Assembly: GCF_035938995.1 (NCBI RefSeq)
Contig: NZ_DASZGI010000081.1
Span: forward strand, 1-64,000
Length of the DNA: 64,000 nt
Origin: DASZGI01 sp035938995
Lineage (GTDB): Bacteria; Actinomycetota; Actinomycetes; Streptomycetales; Catenulisporaceae
Reading direction: 5' to 3'
This document shows, piece after piece, positions 16,632 through 25,053 of the stretch. Every line of letters begins with the position of its first letter. Position 1 is the stretch's first letter. The notes under the pieces were generated by a model. The model saw nothing but the letters and a program-made list of their open reading frames with translations, was not told where the DNA came from and made no database searches. Made by a program: the position numbers and the translations under genes.

Positions 16632-18101
16632 GTGCACACCGATTTGATTCCATATCCCTCGACCGGGTACCAGGCCGGCGACGCTGCCTGGCAGCTGACC
16701 GCGGCCACCTTCGTCGGCTTGATGAGCCTGCCCGGCCTGGCAGTCCTCTACGGCGGACTGGTCCAGAAGAAATGGGCCGTGAACACCATGCTGATGGCGT
16801 TCTCGGCCTTCTCGCTGGTCCTGATCGTCTGGTCGCTCTGGGGCTTCAACATGGGCTTCGGCCAGCCCTGGATCACCTTCGGCGTGAAGGTGGCCGGGTC
16901 CGGCTCCGGCTTCGTCGGCAAACCAGGCGCCGCGCTCGGCGCCGGGCAGGAGGCGCAGGCCAACATCCCGCTGCTCGACGGGCTGATGCCGCCGTTCAAC
17001 TTCTCCCAGTCGGCGCTGTTCTACTTCCAGTTCGTCTTCGCGGCCATCACCCCGCTGCTCTGGCTCGGCAGCGTGATCGGCCGGATGAGCTTCAAGGCCT
17101 GGCTGATCATCGTGCCGCTGTGGTCGACGCTCGTGTACTCCGTCGACGCGTTCATGCTCTGGGGCGGCGGCTTCTGGTCCGGGATGGGCGCCGTGGACTA
17201 TTCCGGCGGTTACGTCATCCACCTGTCCGCCGGCACCGCCGGCTTCGTCGCGGCGGCGGTCCTCGGTCCGCGCCTGAAGCGGGACCGCGACCACGGCGCG
17301 CCGAACAACCTGCTGATGTGCGCCACCGGCGCCGGCATCCTGTGGCTCGGCTGGAACGGCTTCAACGGCGGCGACCCGTACTTCGCCGGCCCCGACGCGG
17401 CCGCGGCCGTGGTCAACACCAACCTCGCCACCGCCGCGGCGCTGCTGGTGTGGCTGATCATGGACTACACGCTGAGCCCGTCCAAGAAGCCGACCCTGCT
17501 CGGCGCGATCAACGGCATGATCGTCGGACTGGTCACGATCACCCCCGCGGCCGGCTTCGTCAACGGCTTCGGCGCGCTCTGCCTCGGCGTGATCACCTCG
17601 GCCATCGTCTGGCTCGCCTGGTACAAGCTGTCCAAGCGGTGGATCTTCAAGAAGGTCGACGACGCCCTCGGCGTGGTCTACACCCACGGCATCGCGGGCC
17701 TGTGCGGCGGTCTGCTGGTGGGCCTGTTCGCCGACCCGAACATGATCGAGTACTTCGCGGGCAAGGCCAAGGGCTCGTCCTCGTTCTCGGTCGCGGGCCT
17801 GTTCTACGGCTCGCACTCCTGGCACCAGCTGATCGTCCAGGCGGGCGCCGGGTTAACGGTGATCGTGTGGACGGCGCTGTGCACCTTCTTGATCTTCAAG
17901 GTGGTCGGGCTGTTCGTCAAACTCCGACTGCCGGACTCGGTACTGGAGACCGGCGACCTGGCCGTCCACGACGAAGACGTCTATCCAGCGCAGGCCCTCA
18001 CGGCGGTCGACACGGCCGCAGTCGCCCGCTCCGCCGCCATCGCGCGGGAGGAGGCCGAGGCCGACAGCACCACCGCGCCGACCTCGGTCGGGGAATCCTG
18101 A
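16632..18101 (+). CDS. amt: Ammonium transporter (Amt/MEP family)
   Basis: This is an ammonium channel of 489 residues with about 11 membrane helices. Family landmarks are GLVQKKWAVNTM, SLWGFNMGFG, the conserved DYSGGYVIHLSAG motif with the pore His, LWLGWNGFNGG, and THGIAGLCGGL with the second pore His. The tail is cytoplasmic and charged. An in-frame GTG at 16500 would add 44 residues unlike the family. I prefer GTG 16632, with GGAG six bases upstream, just before the periplasmic N-terminus. The next gene encodes a PII-like protein, the usual partner that plugs the channel. Regulation by nitrogen status is likely. Confidence 0.92.
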   Translation: MHTDLIPYPSTGYQAGDAAWQLTAATFVGLMSLPGLAVLYGGLVQKKWAVNTMLMAFSAFSLVLIVWSLWGFNMGFGQPWITFGVKVAGSGSGFVGKPGAALGAGQEAQANIPLLDGLMPPFNFSQSALFYFQFVFAAITPLLWLGSVIGRMSFKAWLIIVPLWSTLVYSVDAFMLWGGGFWSGMGAVDYSGGYVIHLSAGTAGFVAAAVLGPRLKRDRDHGAPNNLLMCATGAGILWLGWNGFNGGDPYFAGPDAAAAVVNTNLATAAALLVWLIMDYTLSPSKKPTLLGAINGMIVGLVTITPAAGFVNGFGALCLGVITSAIVWLAWYKLSKRWIFKKVDDALGVVYTHGIAGLCGGLLVGLFADPNMIEYFAGKAKGSSSFSVAGLFYGSHSWHQLIVQAGAGLTVIVWTALCTFLIFKVVGLFVKLRLPDSVLETGDLAVHDEDVYPAQALTAVDTAAVARSAAIAREEAEADSTTAPTSVGES

Positions 18102-18223
18102 GAAACCGCCGAAACGTCCCGCCGCGCCCCGGACCGGCGCGGCGGGACCTCGGGCCTCGACGATGCGGCCCACAGCGCGGACCGGGGCGGTCGCGCGGCG
18201 GGGCGGGAGGGATGCGGGGCAGG

Positions 18224-18586
18224 GTGAAGCTGGTCACCGCGATCATCAGGGCGCAGGAACTCGACACCGCCCGCCGGGCGCTCGCCGCCTTCCACGCCCC
18301 GGGCCTGACCGTCTCGACCCTGCTGGCCGCCTCGCTGTGGAACCGGCACCTGGAGGTCTACCGGGCGACCGTGCTGGTCGCGGATCTGGTGCCGCGCCTG
18401 AGGATCGACGTACTGGCCCGCGACGAGGACGCGGAAGACCTGGCGCTCGTGCTCGCCAGGATCGGGAGCGGCGGGGGCGGCCCGGGTAGGGCGCGGGGAG
18501 GTGACGACACCGTGCGGGTGTGGGTAAGTCGGGTGGAAACCGTCGTACGGGTGCGTACCGGGGAAAGGGGAGAAGCCGCCGTATGA
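18224..18586 (+). CDS. Degenerate PII (GlnB/GlnK-like) protein
   Basis: This 120-residue protein aligns without gaps to GlnK through residue 65 and again at the C-terminal VVRVRTGERGEAAV. The start VKLVTAII matches the PII N-terminus. The T-loop is altered: the usual GFGRQKG at 35-41 reads ASLWNR here, so Gly37, Arg38 and Gln39 are lost. Tyr46 remains, but the modifiable Tyr51 is a Leu, and Lys58 is Arg. The B-loop Gly-Asp-Gly-Lys is replaced by a Gly/Arg-rich insert at about 81-95. It should not be uridylylated or adenylylated and may not bind 2-oxoglutarate normally. An ATG at 18212 is an alternative start. It follows amt by 122 bp. Confidence 0.8.
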   Translation: MKLVTAIIRAQELDTARRALAAFHAPGLTVSTLLAASLWNRHLEVYRATVLVADLVPRLRIDVLARDEDAEDLALVLARIGSGGGGPGRARGGDDTVRVWVSRVETVVRVRTGERGEAAV

Positions 18587-18606
18587 TCCCGCGCGCCCTC
18601 ACGACA

Positions 18607-18629
18607 CACAGTACTGACACGTAACTGTG
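18607..18629. promoter_or_regulatory. Inverted repeat upstream of the SpoIIE-type gene
   Basis: CACAGT-N11-ACTGTG lies 109 bp before the chosen start of the next gene, followed by the AT-richer TACCGTACC stretch. It is a plausible dyad operator or part of the promoter; the binding protein is unknown. Confidence 0.3.
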
Positions 18630-18737
18630 CTACCGTACCGATCACCCGTACGTGAACAACTACACCGGGGGCAACGCCCCTACGACAGCACCGCCCGGAC
18701 AGGCGAAACAAGGCACGCGCGAAACGGCGGCACCGCG

Positions 18738-20849
18738 ATGGCCTCTTCCGCACACGACCAACCCTGGCCAGCCACTCTGACGCTGGGCTCGGACGGTCGG
18801 ATCACCTCCTGGAGCCGGGGTGCCCAGGCTCTGTTCGGGCTCTCCGCTGCCCGCGCCTGCGGCCGTCGGCTACGAAGCCTGCTCGTGCGTCCGGAGGACC
18901 GCTCCATCGTGGACGAACTGTTCGGCAGCGTGCTGGCCGGGCGCAGCTGGTCAGGGGCGCTCCCGCTGCTCGACGCGGACGGCCGCGCGCACCCGGTCGA
19001 GTGCGGCTGGCAGCCGATCCAGGACCGCCGCGGCCGCCCCGGCGCCCTGATCGTGGTGACCGACCGCGGTGACGGCCCCGCGGAGCCGCCCGCCGACGCC
19101 CCGCTGGGCACCGCGCACGCCGCGCTGGACGCGATCAGCCAGTTCCACGAGCACGCCGCGGCCGTGGCGATGATGCGCCGGGTGCAGCTGCTCACCGACG
19201 CCAACACCATGATCGGCTCGACGCTGGACATGGCCACCACCGCGCGCGAGCTGATGGACGTGGCGGTGCCGCGCTTCGCCGACTCCGCCAGCCTGGTCGT
19301 ACTCGAGTCGGTCGCCGCGGACTACGAGCTGCCGGACGGCCGCCCGGTCGGCGCGGGCACCGTGCTGCGCCGCTTGGCCGCGGCCCCGTACCGCCGCGAG
19401 AAATCCGACGTCTTCCCGATCGGCGGCACCCTTTCCTACGCCCACGGCACGGCATTCGCGCAGGCCCTGACCACCGGCAGGTCACGCACCCTGACCGCGC
19501 TGGACCCGGAGACCGCGCAGAAGGTGACGGCCGGTCTCGGCGACGAGGTGGCGGCCGCGATCACCGGCCGCTCGCTGCTGATAGTGCCGCTCAAGGCGCG
19601 CGGCGCGGTGCTCGGCCTGGCGATCTTCATCCGGTCGGGTTCCCGCCGGCCCTTCTCCCCTGGCGAGGCGGTGCTCGGCGAGGAACTGGCCGCCCGCGCC
19701 GCGCTGTGCATCGACAACGCCCGCTTGTACTCGCACGAACGCCAGACCGCGCTGATGCTCCAGCGGGCGCTGCTGCCAGCCGACGCGGGCTATCACGCGG
19801 GCATCGACATCGCACACCGGTACCTGCCGGCCAGCGACCTGACCGGCGTCGGCGGCGACTGGTACGACGTGATCGGGCTCGGCGGCGGCCGGGTCGCCCT
19901 GGTGGTGGGCGACGTCATGGGCCACGGCGTACGTGCGGCCGCCGTGATGGGCCAGCTGCGCACGGCCACCCGCACCCTCGCCGCGCTGGACCTTCAGCCG
20001 GCCGAGGTGCTGCGCCACCTCGACGAGCTGATGGAGCACCTCGGCGGCTCGATGACCGCGGCGCACTTCGCGACCTGCATCGTGGCGGTGTACGACCCGA
20101 CTGAGCGGATGTGCCGGATCGCGCGGGCCGGCCACGTGCCGCCGCTCGCGGTGTGGCCGGACGGGCGCACCGAGATGCTGGACATTCCGGCGGGCGTGCC
20201 GCTGGGCGTCGGCGGGCACACCTTCGAGAGCCGCGACATCCCGATGCCGGACGGCAGCCTGCTGGTGCTGTGCACGGACGGGCTGGTGGAGAGCCGCGCG
20301 CCGGGCCGGGACATCGACGACGGGCTGCGCGACCTCGCCGAGGGGGTCAAGGACCCGACGATGGCGCTCGAGGCGATCGCGGACGGGCTGATCGCCGGGC
20401 TGCGCGGCGACCGCACCCTCGACGACGCGGCGCTGCTCATAGCCCGGGTGCGCGGAATCCCGACCTCGTCCACCGCGGAGTGGACCGTGGCTCCCGAGCC
20501 GCCCGCGGTGGCGCTGTCCCGCAGGACCGTGCGCGCGACGCTCGGCGGCTGGGGCCTTCAACAGCTCGGCGACACTGCGGAGTTGCTGACCAGCGAGCTG
20601 GTGACGAACGCGCTGCTGTACACGGAAGGCCCGATCAGCGTGCGGCTGATGCGGGACCGCACGCTGCTGTGCGAGGTCTACGACGGCTCCGAGACCGTCC
20701 CCCGCCTCCGCGTCGCCGCGGACGACGACGTCGGCGGCCGCGGCCTACGGCTGGTCAAGGAACTGTCGAACCGGTGGGGCACGCGCCGCACGACGACAGG
20801 CAAGACAGTGTGGTTCGAGCTGCGCCTCGAGCCGCAGGCGGACTTCTGA
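18738..20849 (+). CDS. PAS-GAF-SpoIIE phosphatase with C-terminal histidine-kinase-like ATPase
   Basis: This 703-residue cytoplasmic signalling protein has four parts. These are a PAS domain (about 10-120, GRITSWSRGAQALFG), a GAF domain (about 155-325), a SpoIIE-type PP2C Ser/Thr phosphatase (about 345-570), and a RsbW-like HATPase_c domain (about 590-700). The PP2C part has GVGGDWYDV, GDVMGHGVRAA and LCTDGLVE metal-site motifs. The ATPase part has LLTSELVTNALLYT and GGRGLRLVKELS. Such proteins switch anti-sigma/anti-anti-sigma partners. No sigma factor or anti-anti-sigma gene is adjacent. The frame is open from 18627; ATG 18738 is chosen because PAS similarity begins just after it. Confidence 0.9.
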   Translation: MASSAHDQPWPATLTLGSDGRITSWSRGAQALFGLSAARACGRRLRSLLVRPEDRSIVDELFGSVLAGRSWSGALPLLDADGRAHPVECGWQPIQDRRGRPGALIVVTDRGDGPAEPPADAPLGTAHAALDAISQFHEHAAAVAMMRRVQLLTDANTMIGSTLDMATTARELMDVAVPRFADSASLVVLESVAADYELPDGRPVGAGTVLRRLAAAPYRREKSDVFPIGGTLSYAHGTAFAQALTTGRSRTLTALDPETAQKVTAGLGDEVAAAITGRSLLIVPLKARGAVLGLAIFIRSGSRRPFSPGEAVLGEELAARAALCIDNARLYSHERQTALMLQRALLPADAGYHAGIDIAHRYLPASDLTGVGGDWYDVIGLGGGRVALVVGDVMGHGVRAAAVMGQLRTATRTLAALDLQPAEVLRHLDELMEHLGGSMTAAHFATCIVAVYDPTERMCRIARAGHVPPLAVWPDGRTEMLDIPAGVPLGVGGHTFESRDIPMPDGSLLVLCTDGLVESRAPGRDIDDGLRDLAEGVKDPTMALEAIADGLIAGLRGDRTLDDAALLIARVRGIPTSSTAEWTVAPEPPAVALSRRTVRATLGGWGLQQLGDTAELLTSELVTNALLYTEGPISVRLMRDRTLLCEVYDGSETVPRLRVAADDDVGGRGLRLVKELSNRWGTRRTTTGKTVWFELRLEPQADF

Positions 20850-20879
20850 CGCCCTGACACGCCCACCCGCCCGCCGCCT

Positions 20880-21300
20880 GGCCCCCTCACTGACGCTCCT
20901 TCACGCTCGCCGCCCTCAGCCCTCACACCGCACCCGCCGACACCCCCGCGCACTCCGACTCTGCTCCCCTCCGCACGCTCTGACTCCGCTCCGCACCCAT
21001 CCCACCCCGGCTCCCCTCACACTCCCCGTACCGAGCCCCACCGACCTCCCCGCGCACCCTGACTCCGCCCCGCCACCGCCCCACCCCGACTCCCCTCACA
21101 CTCCCGCACCGAACCCCACCGACCTCCCCGCGCACCCTGACTCCGCCCCGCCTCCACCCCACCCCGACTCCCCTCACACTCCCGCACCGAACCCCGCCGA
21201 CCTCTTCGCGCACTCTGACTCTCCTCCGCCTCCGCCCGCCCTGACTCCCCTCACACCCCGCCCTCACGCTCCCCGCACCGGGCCCCACCGACCTCCCCGC
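20880..21300. repeat. C-rich 77-79 bp tandem repeat, about four copies
   Basis: Units starting with the ACCCCGACTCCCCTCAC element recur at 21004, 21083, 21161 and 21238 (spacings 79, 78 and 77). A degenerate copy seems to lie before 21004. The plus strand is almost pure C/A/T and the minus strand G-rich. The minus strand holds a 121-codon frame whose product repeats a 26-residue Gly/Arg/Val unit, a result of the 78-bp period rather than good evidence for a gene. The region lies between the SpoIIE-type gene and the XRE regulator. Confidence 0.85.
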
Positions 21301-21451
21301 ATTCGATTCGAGAAGTCAGTCTGATAAGCCCACGAATTCATTGTCGGGGTAGCCGTTCTGGTGCCGCGAAGGCGTAGCTTGGGTGTATCTACCACCCGTT
21401 GGAGTGAATTCGTGATCTCATCTTTTTGCTCAGGGCTCTACTGTCGCCCCC
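21301..21451 (+). promoter_or_regulatory. Promoter region of the XRE regulator with paired TGAATTCG sites
   Basis: CACGAATTCA (21331-21340) and its exact inverse TGAATTCGTG (21405-21414) flank the likely promoter. The segment is much less GC-rich than its surroundings. The spacing of about 64 bp between the near-palindromic sites would suit looping or autoregulation. A GGGTG/CACCC dyad lies at 21381-21397. Confidence 0.45.
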
Positions 21452-22747
21452 GTGACAGTACCCGCCGAACGGCGCGTTCCCAACCAGACGCTACGTGCCA
21501 TTCGCCTGGCCTTACACATGAGCCAGAGCGAGTTCGCCGCCGCCATTCGCCATGCCGGCGATGCCTTAGGCGAACCCAATACAGCGAACAAACGTCTTAT
21601 CCAGAAGTGGGAGTCCGGCGAACATACCTTATGTCGACCCAACTATAGGCGCGCGCTTCAATCTGTCACCCGAACGCCTTACGAGCAACTGGGCTTCTCA
21701 GGCGGACCGGCCGCGCCTGTGGTGTCGACCGTCGTACCGGCGACCCGTTCAAGCACAGCGTCGGACACACGGTCCTTCGCCGATGACGAGGCGCCGATCG
21801 TCGCCAGCGAGCCGGGTGACCGGCTCCGCTACGCGCTCGAGCGCCCGGGCCAGGCCGACGTCGATGCGATCGTCCTCGTGGAGACCGCGACCTCGCAGTT
21901 GTTCGACCTCGAGCACCACCGCCCGGCCAGGGCGCTGATCCCGACGGTCGGCCGACACCTCGACGACATTTCAGCCCTTCTGGCCGGGACCAGGCGCGAG
22001 TCGCTGCGGCGCCGCCTGGCGGTCGCCGGCGGGCAGGCCGCGGCGCTGGCGGGCTGGCTCGCGTTCGACCGCGGCGACGCCACCCGCGCGCACCGCAACT
22101 GGGACAGCGCGTTGGCAGCGGCGAAATACGCCGCCGACGGGCCGCTGCTCGCGTGCGTGCTGACCTACCTGTCCTACTCGTCCGCGGAGCGTGGCGATCC
22201 CGCCACCGCCTGGCAACTGGCCCACTCCGCCGTCGCCCACGCCGGTTCGGACGCCCGGGCACGCTCGTGGATGGCCGCGCGGGCGGCCGAGGAGGCGGCT
22301 CTGCTCGGGGAGCGCCGGGCCGCGCTCGCCGAGCTGGATCTGGCGATGCAGCTGGGCAGCGCCCTGATACAACCGGCGCCCGAGGACGACACGGCGCCGT
22401 GGACCCGGTTCTTCTACCGCGCGACGCTCGCCGCCATGGCCGCCAACGTGCACGGCCGCCTCGGCAGCATCCAGTCCGCCCGCGACGCCGCCGGGTGGGC
22501 CCTGCGCACAGTCGGCACGGAGCAGATCAAGTCGCGTGCGGTCATCATGGCCGAGGTCGCCTGCGCCTTCGCCCGGGCGGGAGAAGTGGAGCCGGCGATC
22601 GAGGCGGCGCACTACGCGGTGGACCTGGTCGAGCGCCTCGAGGTCACCCTGGCGCGGCGGCGGCTGCGCGGGCTGGTCCCGGTGCTCGCGGTCTACTCGA
22701 CCTCGGCGCCGGTGCGCGAGCTGCTGGCCCGGCTGACCTTCGAGTAG
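21452..22747 (+). CDS. XRE-family regulator with TPR-like helical domain
   Basis: This 431-residue protein has an N-terminal helix-turn-helix (about 12-75; LRAIRLALHMSQSEFAAAIR and LIQKWESGEHTLCRP). An all-helical region of about 300 residues with TPR-like repeats follows, from about residue 110. The form recalls actinomycete XRE-TPR regulators and, more loosely, RRNPP peptide receptors. The start is GTG 21452; GTG 21485 is an alternative. It is convergent with a 50-residue peptide gene just downstream. A TGAATTCG site recurs before both its own promoter and the divergent peptide/glycosyltransferase promoters, which suggests autoregulation and local control. The ligand is unknown. Confidence 0.82.
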   Translation: MTVPAERRVPNQTLRAIRLALHMSQSEFAAAIRHAGDALGEPNTANKRLIQKWESGEHTLCRPNYRRALQSVTRTPYEQLGFSGGPAAPVVSTVVPATRSSTASDTRSFADDEAPIVASEPGDRLRYALERPGQADVDAIVLVETATSQLFDLEHHRPARALIPTVGRHLDDISALLAGTRRESLRRRLAVAGGQAAALAGWLAFDRGDATRAHRNWDSALAAAKYAADGPLLACVLTYLSYSSAERGDPATAWQLAHSAVAHAGSDARARSWMAARAAEEAALLGERRAALAELDLAMQLGSALIQPAPEDDTAPWTRFFYRATLAAMAANVHGRLGSIQSARDAAGWALRTVGTEQIKSRAVIMAEVACAFARAGEVEPAIEAAHYAVDLVERLEVTLARRRLRGLVPVLAVYSTSAPVRELLARLTFE

Positions 22748-22775
22748 CCGCCGCGTGCCACACCGCGCGGGACGC

Positions 22776-22928
22776 TCAGCGAACCCGCACGCGGCGCGGG
22801 TTCGCCACGCTGTTCGGCCAGTCGAGGGTGGCGTCCTGGAGGCGGGCGTCTGAGGCCACCGGGCCCTCGGCATCGAGATGCTCCGGGCCGGGCTGTGTCG
22901 CCGCAGGCTGCACTGTGGTTGCGGGCAT
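22776..22928 (-). CDS. Small 50-residue peptide, function unknown
   Basis: This short ORF has an excellent ribosome site: AAGGAG five bases before an ATG. The product begins MPATTVQPAATQPGPEHLDA and ends LDWPNSVANPRRVRVR. It is Pro/Ala-rich and acidic in the first half, with an Arg-rich tail after a DWPNSV core. There is no signal peptide, membrane segment or Cys. It is convergent with the XRE regulator and divergent from the glycosyltransferase. It could be a RiPP-like precursor, a regulator partner or a small structural protein. I do not recognise the family. Confidence 0.6.
   Translation of the reverse strand: MPATTVQPAATQPGPEHLDAEGPVASDARLQDATLDWPNSVANPRRVRVR
22781..22803. terminator. 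Hairpin between the convergent XRE and peptide genes
   Basis: GAACCCGC-N7-GCGGGTTC, an 8-bp perfect stem, starts 34 bp after the XRE stop and overlaps the last codons of the small peptide gene. It may terminate the XRE transcript. Confidence 0.4.
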
Positions 22929-23049
22929 GGCCGCTCCTTAGTAGCCGGTCGCCGCTTCTGTACCGGTCGCCGCTCCGCACGCGGCGATCGTGACACCCAC
23001 TTTGCGGCACGCCGGGTTCCACAACCGTGCGATTTGGATTGCGGAAGTA

Positions 23050-23059
23050 TGAATTCGCA
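23050..23059. promoter_or_regulatory. Third TGAATTCG site, in the divergent peptide/glycosyltransferase promoter region
   Basis: TGAATTCGCA repeats the core of the two sites before the XRE gene. It lies 121 bp upstream of the peptide gene start and 85 bp upstream of the glycosyltransferase start. GAATTC is rare in such GC-rich DNA, so three clustered copies stand out. In the same spacer AGCGGCGACCGG occurs twice near 22945-22975. Confidence 0.4.
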
Positions 23060-23144
23060 CCGACAGGGCAACCGTCCGGTCCCCGCCGTGACTCTGAGGA
23101 CGTGACCACGTTCTCATCCAGGGACCTCGGAACGGGGGTGGCGG

Positions 23145-24974
23145 ATGCCGTCCATCACACAGACGGTCGAGCTTGTCGGCGCACCGCCGGCGCGGGCCGC
23201 GCGGGCCGGGTCCCGCGCGGCCATACGCTGGGCGCGCGGGTGGGTCTGGGCCATCCTCCCCTCGCTCGTCTGGTGCTACCTCGCCTGGCGGCGCAGGTGG
23301 ATCACCGACGACGGCCTGATCGCCGCGCGCACCGTGCGGCAGATCCTCGCCGGGAACGGGCCGGTCTTCAACGCGGGCGAGCGGGTGGAGGCCAACACCT
23401 CGACGCTGTGGACCTGGCTGCTGGCCGCCGGCAGCTGGCTGTCCGGAGCGGACGTGTACGCGGTGATGATCTGGGCGGGCCTCGTGCTCGCCCCGCTCGG
23501 TCTGCTGTTCGCGCTGCTGGGCGCACGCCGCCTGCACGGCCGCGCCGCGCTCGGCAGGCCGCTCGTGCCGGTCGGGGCGCTCGTGGTGCTCGCGCTGCCG
23601 CCGTTCTGGGACTTCGCCACCTCGGGTCTCGAGGAGTCGCTGATCTTCTGCTGGCTGGGGCTGAGCTGGTGGCTCCTGACGGGGCTGTCGCTCGACGCCT
23701 CATCGGCCCGGCGCGCGTACGCCCTCGCCTTCACGGCGGGTCTGGGCTGGCTGGTGCGCCCGGACATGGCCCTGGCCACCGTGTGTTTCCTCGCAGCATT
23801 GTTCATCGCCGCGCGGCCGAGTCTGCGACGTTCAGCGGTGCTGTTGGCCGTGGCGGCGGCGGTGCCGGTGGGCTATCAGCTGTTCCGCATGGGCTACTAC
23901 GGGATGCTCGTGCCGAACACGGCGATAGCGAAAGAGGCCTCCGCGACCAACGTCACGCTGGGCATGCGGTATCTGGGCAACTTCCTGTCGCCGTACCGCC
24001 TGTGGGTGCCGGCCCTGCTCATCGCCGCGCTCACGCCGTTCGCGGTGCGGTGGCGCAGACTCGACATCCCGGCGCGCGCAGCGATCATCGCGGCCGTCGT
24101 CAGCGCTCTGGCGATGACCGCGTACGTGGTCGCGATCGGCGGCGACTTCATGCACGCGCGGATGTTGCTGCCCGGCACGTTCGCGCTTCTGCTGCCGGTC
24201 ATGGCGGTACCGCTGCCCAGCAGGTTCGCGCTCGTCAAAGAGTCCGGATCCATCGCGCGGCGACTCACCGCCGTCGTGGTCGGCACCGCCCTGGTCGCGA
24301 CGTGGGCGGCGGTCTGCGCGGCGCAGTGGCGGCTGCCCCAGACGCCCGGGATCATTCCGAAGACCGGGATCACCGACGAGCGCGCGTTCTGGACGGTGCG
24401 GATCTCGTCCGCGAATCCGACCTCCGCCAAGCCCTACGTTGATGCGATCATCGGACCGCCGAGCCTGAAGGGCGGCCTCGGCTGGATCCTCGCGCACGAC
24501 GAATCCGCCAAGTCTCCGGTGCTCCTGTTCGAGCCCACGGCGGCGTCCGGGCTGATCGCCGTTCCCCTGGACCGGATGGGCGCTTCGATCGCAGTACCCG
24601 GCGATATTCTCGGCACCCTCGGCGCCGCGGTGCCGCTGAACGGCATCGTGATCGACACCCACGGCCTGTCCTACGCGCTCGGCTCGCACTTCGAGCCCGG
24701 CGCGCACGGCCGGATCGGACACGACAAGACCGCATCCTCGGTATGGGTCGCCGCCGACTACAGCACGGCGGTGTCGATTCCCGGGATCAGCTCGACGCAG
24801 CTCGCGGACGCGCGGCGCGCCTTAGGCTGCGGCGAAGTCGCACAGCTGCGGGACGCCACTCAGGCACCGCTAACCTGGGACCGGTTCTGGGGCAACGTCG
24901 CCGACGCGTTCACGCTGAGCCGGATGCGCATCCCGAACAACCCGGCGACGGCTGTGAGCGAGTACTGCCGCTGA
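23145..24974 (+). CDS. GT-C-like membrane glycosyltransferase
   Basis: This 609-residue protein has about ten hydrophobic segments in the first 400 residues, then a soluble extracytoplasmic domain of about 200 residues. After the first membrane segment comes WITDDGLIAARTVRQILAG, then GPVFNAGERVEANTSTLW. The paired Asp and this downstream motif mark GT-C transferases that use polyprenyl-phosphate sugars, close to the arabinofuranosyl-/mannosyltransferase types (AftB-like). It probably adds a terminal sugar to a cell-wall polymer or protein outside the membrane. The donor is not known. It ends at a strong terminator shared with the convergent aminopeptidase. Confidence 0.8.
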   Translation: MPSITQTVELVGAPPARAARAGSRAAIRWARGWVWAILPSLVWCYLAWRRRWITDDGLIAARTVRQILAGNGPVFNAGERVEANTSTLWTWLLAAGSWLSGADVYAVMIWAGLVLAPLGLLFALLGARRLHGRAALGRPLVPVGALVVLALPPFWDFATSGLEESLIFCWLGLSWWLLTGLSLDASSARRAYALAFTAGLGWLVRPDMALATVCFLAALFIAARPSLRRSAVLLAVAAAVPVGYQLFRMGYYGMLVPNTAIAKEASATNVTLGMRYLGNFLSPYRLWVPALLIAALTPFAVRWRRLDIPARAAIIAAVVSALAMTAYVVAIGGDFMHARMLLPGTFALLLPVMAVPLPSRFALVKESGSIARRLTAVVVGTALVATWAAVCAAQWRLPQTPGIIPKTGITDERAFWTVRISSANPTSAKPYVDAIIGPPSLKGGLGWILAHDESAKSPVLLFEPTAASGLIAVPLDRMGASIAVPGDILGTLGAAVPLNGIVIDTHGLSYALGSHFEPGAHGRIGHDKTASSVWVAADYSTAVSIPGISSTQLADARRALGCGEVAQLRDATQAPLTWDRFWGNVADAFTLSRMRIPNNPATAVSEYCR

Positions 24975-24988
24975 TACCAGCACGCATG

Positions 24989-25028
24989 CGTCGGGCGCCG
25001 CGGGACCTCCACCCCGCGGCGCCCGACG
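24989..25028. terminator. Bidirectional terminator
   Basis: A perfect 16-bp inverted repeat (CGTCGGGCGCCGCGGG and its inverse) with an 8-base loop sits in the 79-bp gap between the convergent glycosyltransferase and aminopeptidase genes. Confidence 0.85.
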
Positions 25029-25053
25029 TGGTCCGCTCTGAACAGCCTCGACC

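Noticed and set aside
20923..21288. 121-codon minus-strand frame with 26-residue repeats
   Set aside because: The frame stays open because the DNA repeat is close to a multiple of three and lacks minus-strand stops; the product has no hydrophobic core and no good ribosome site. Kept only as a comment under the repeat.
20880..21300. CRISPR array
   Set aside because: The units are contiguous imperfect repeats without unique spacers, and no cas genes are near.
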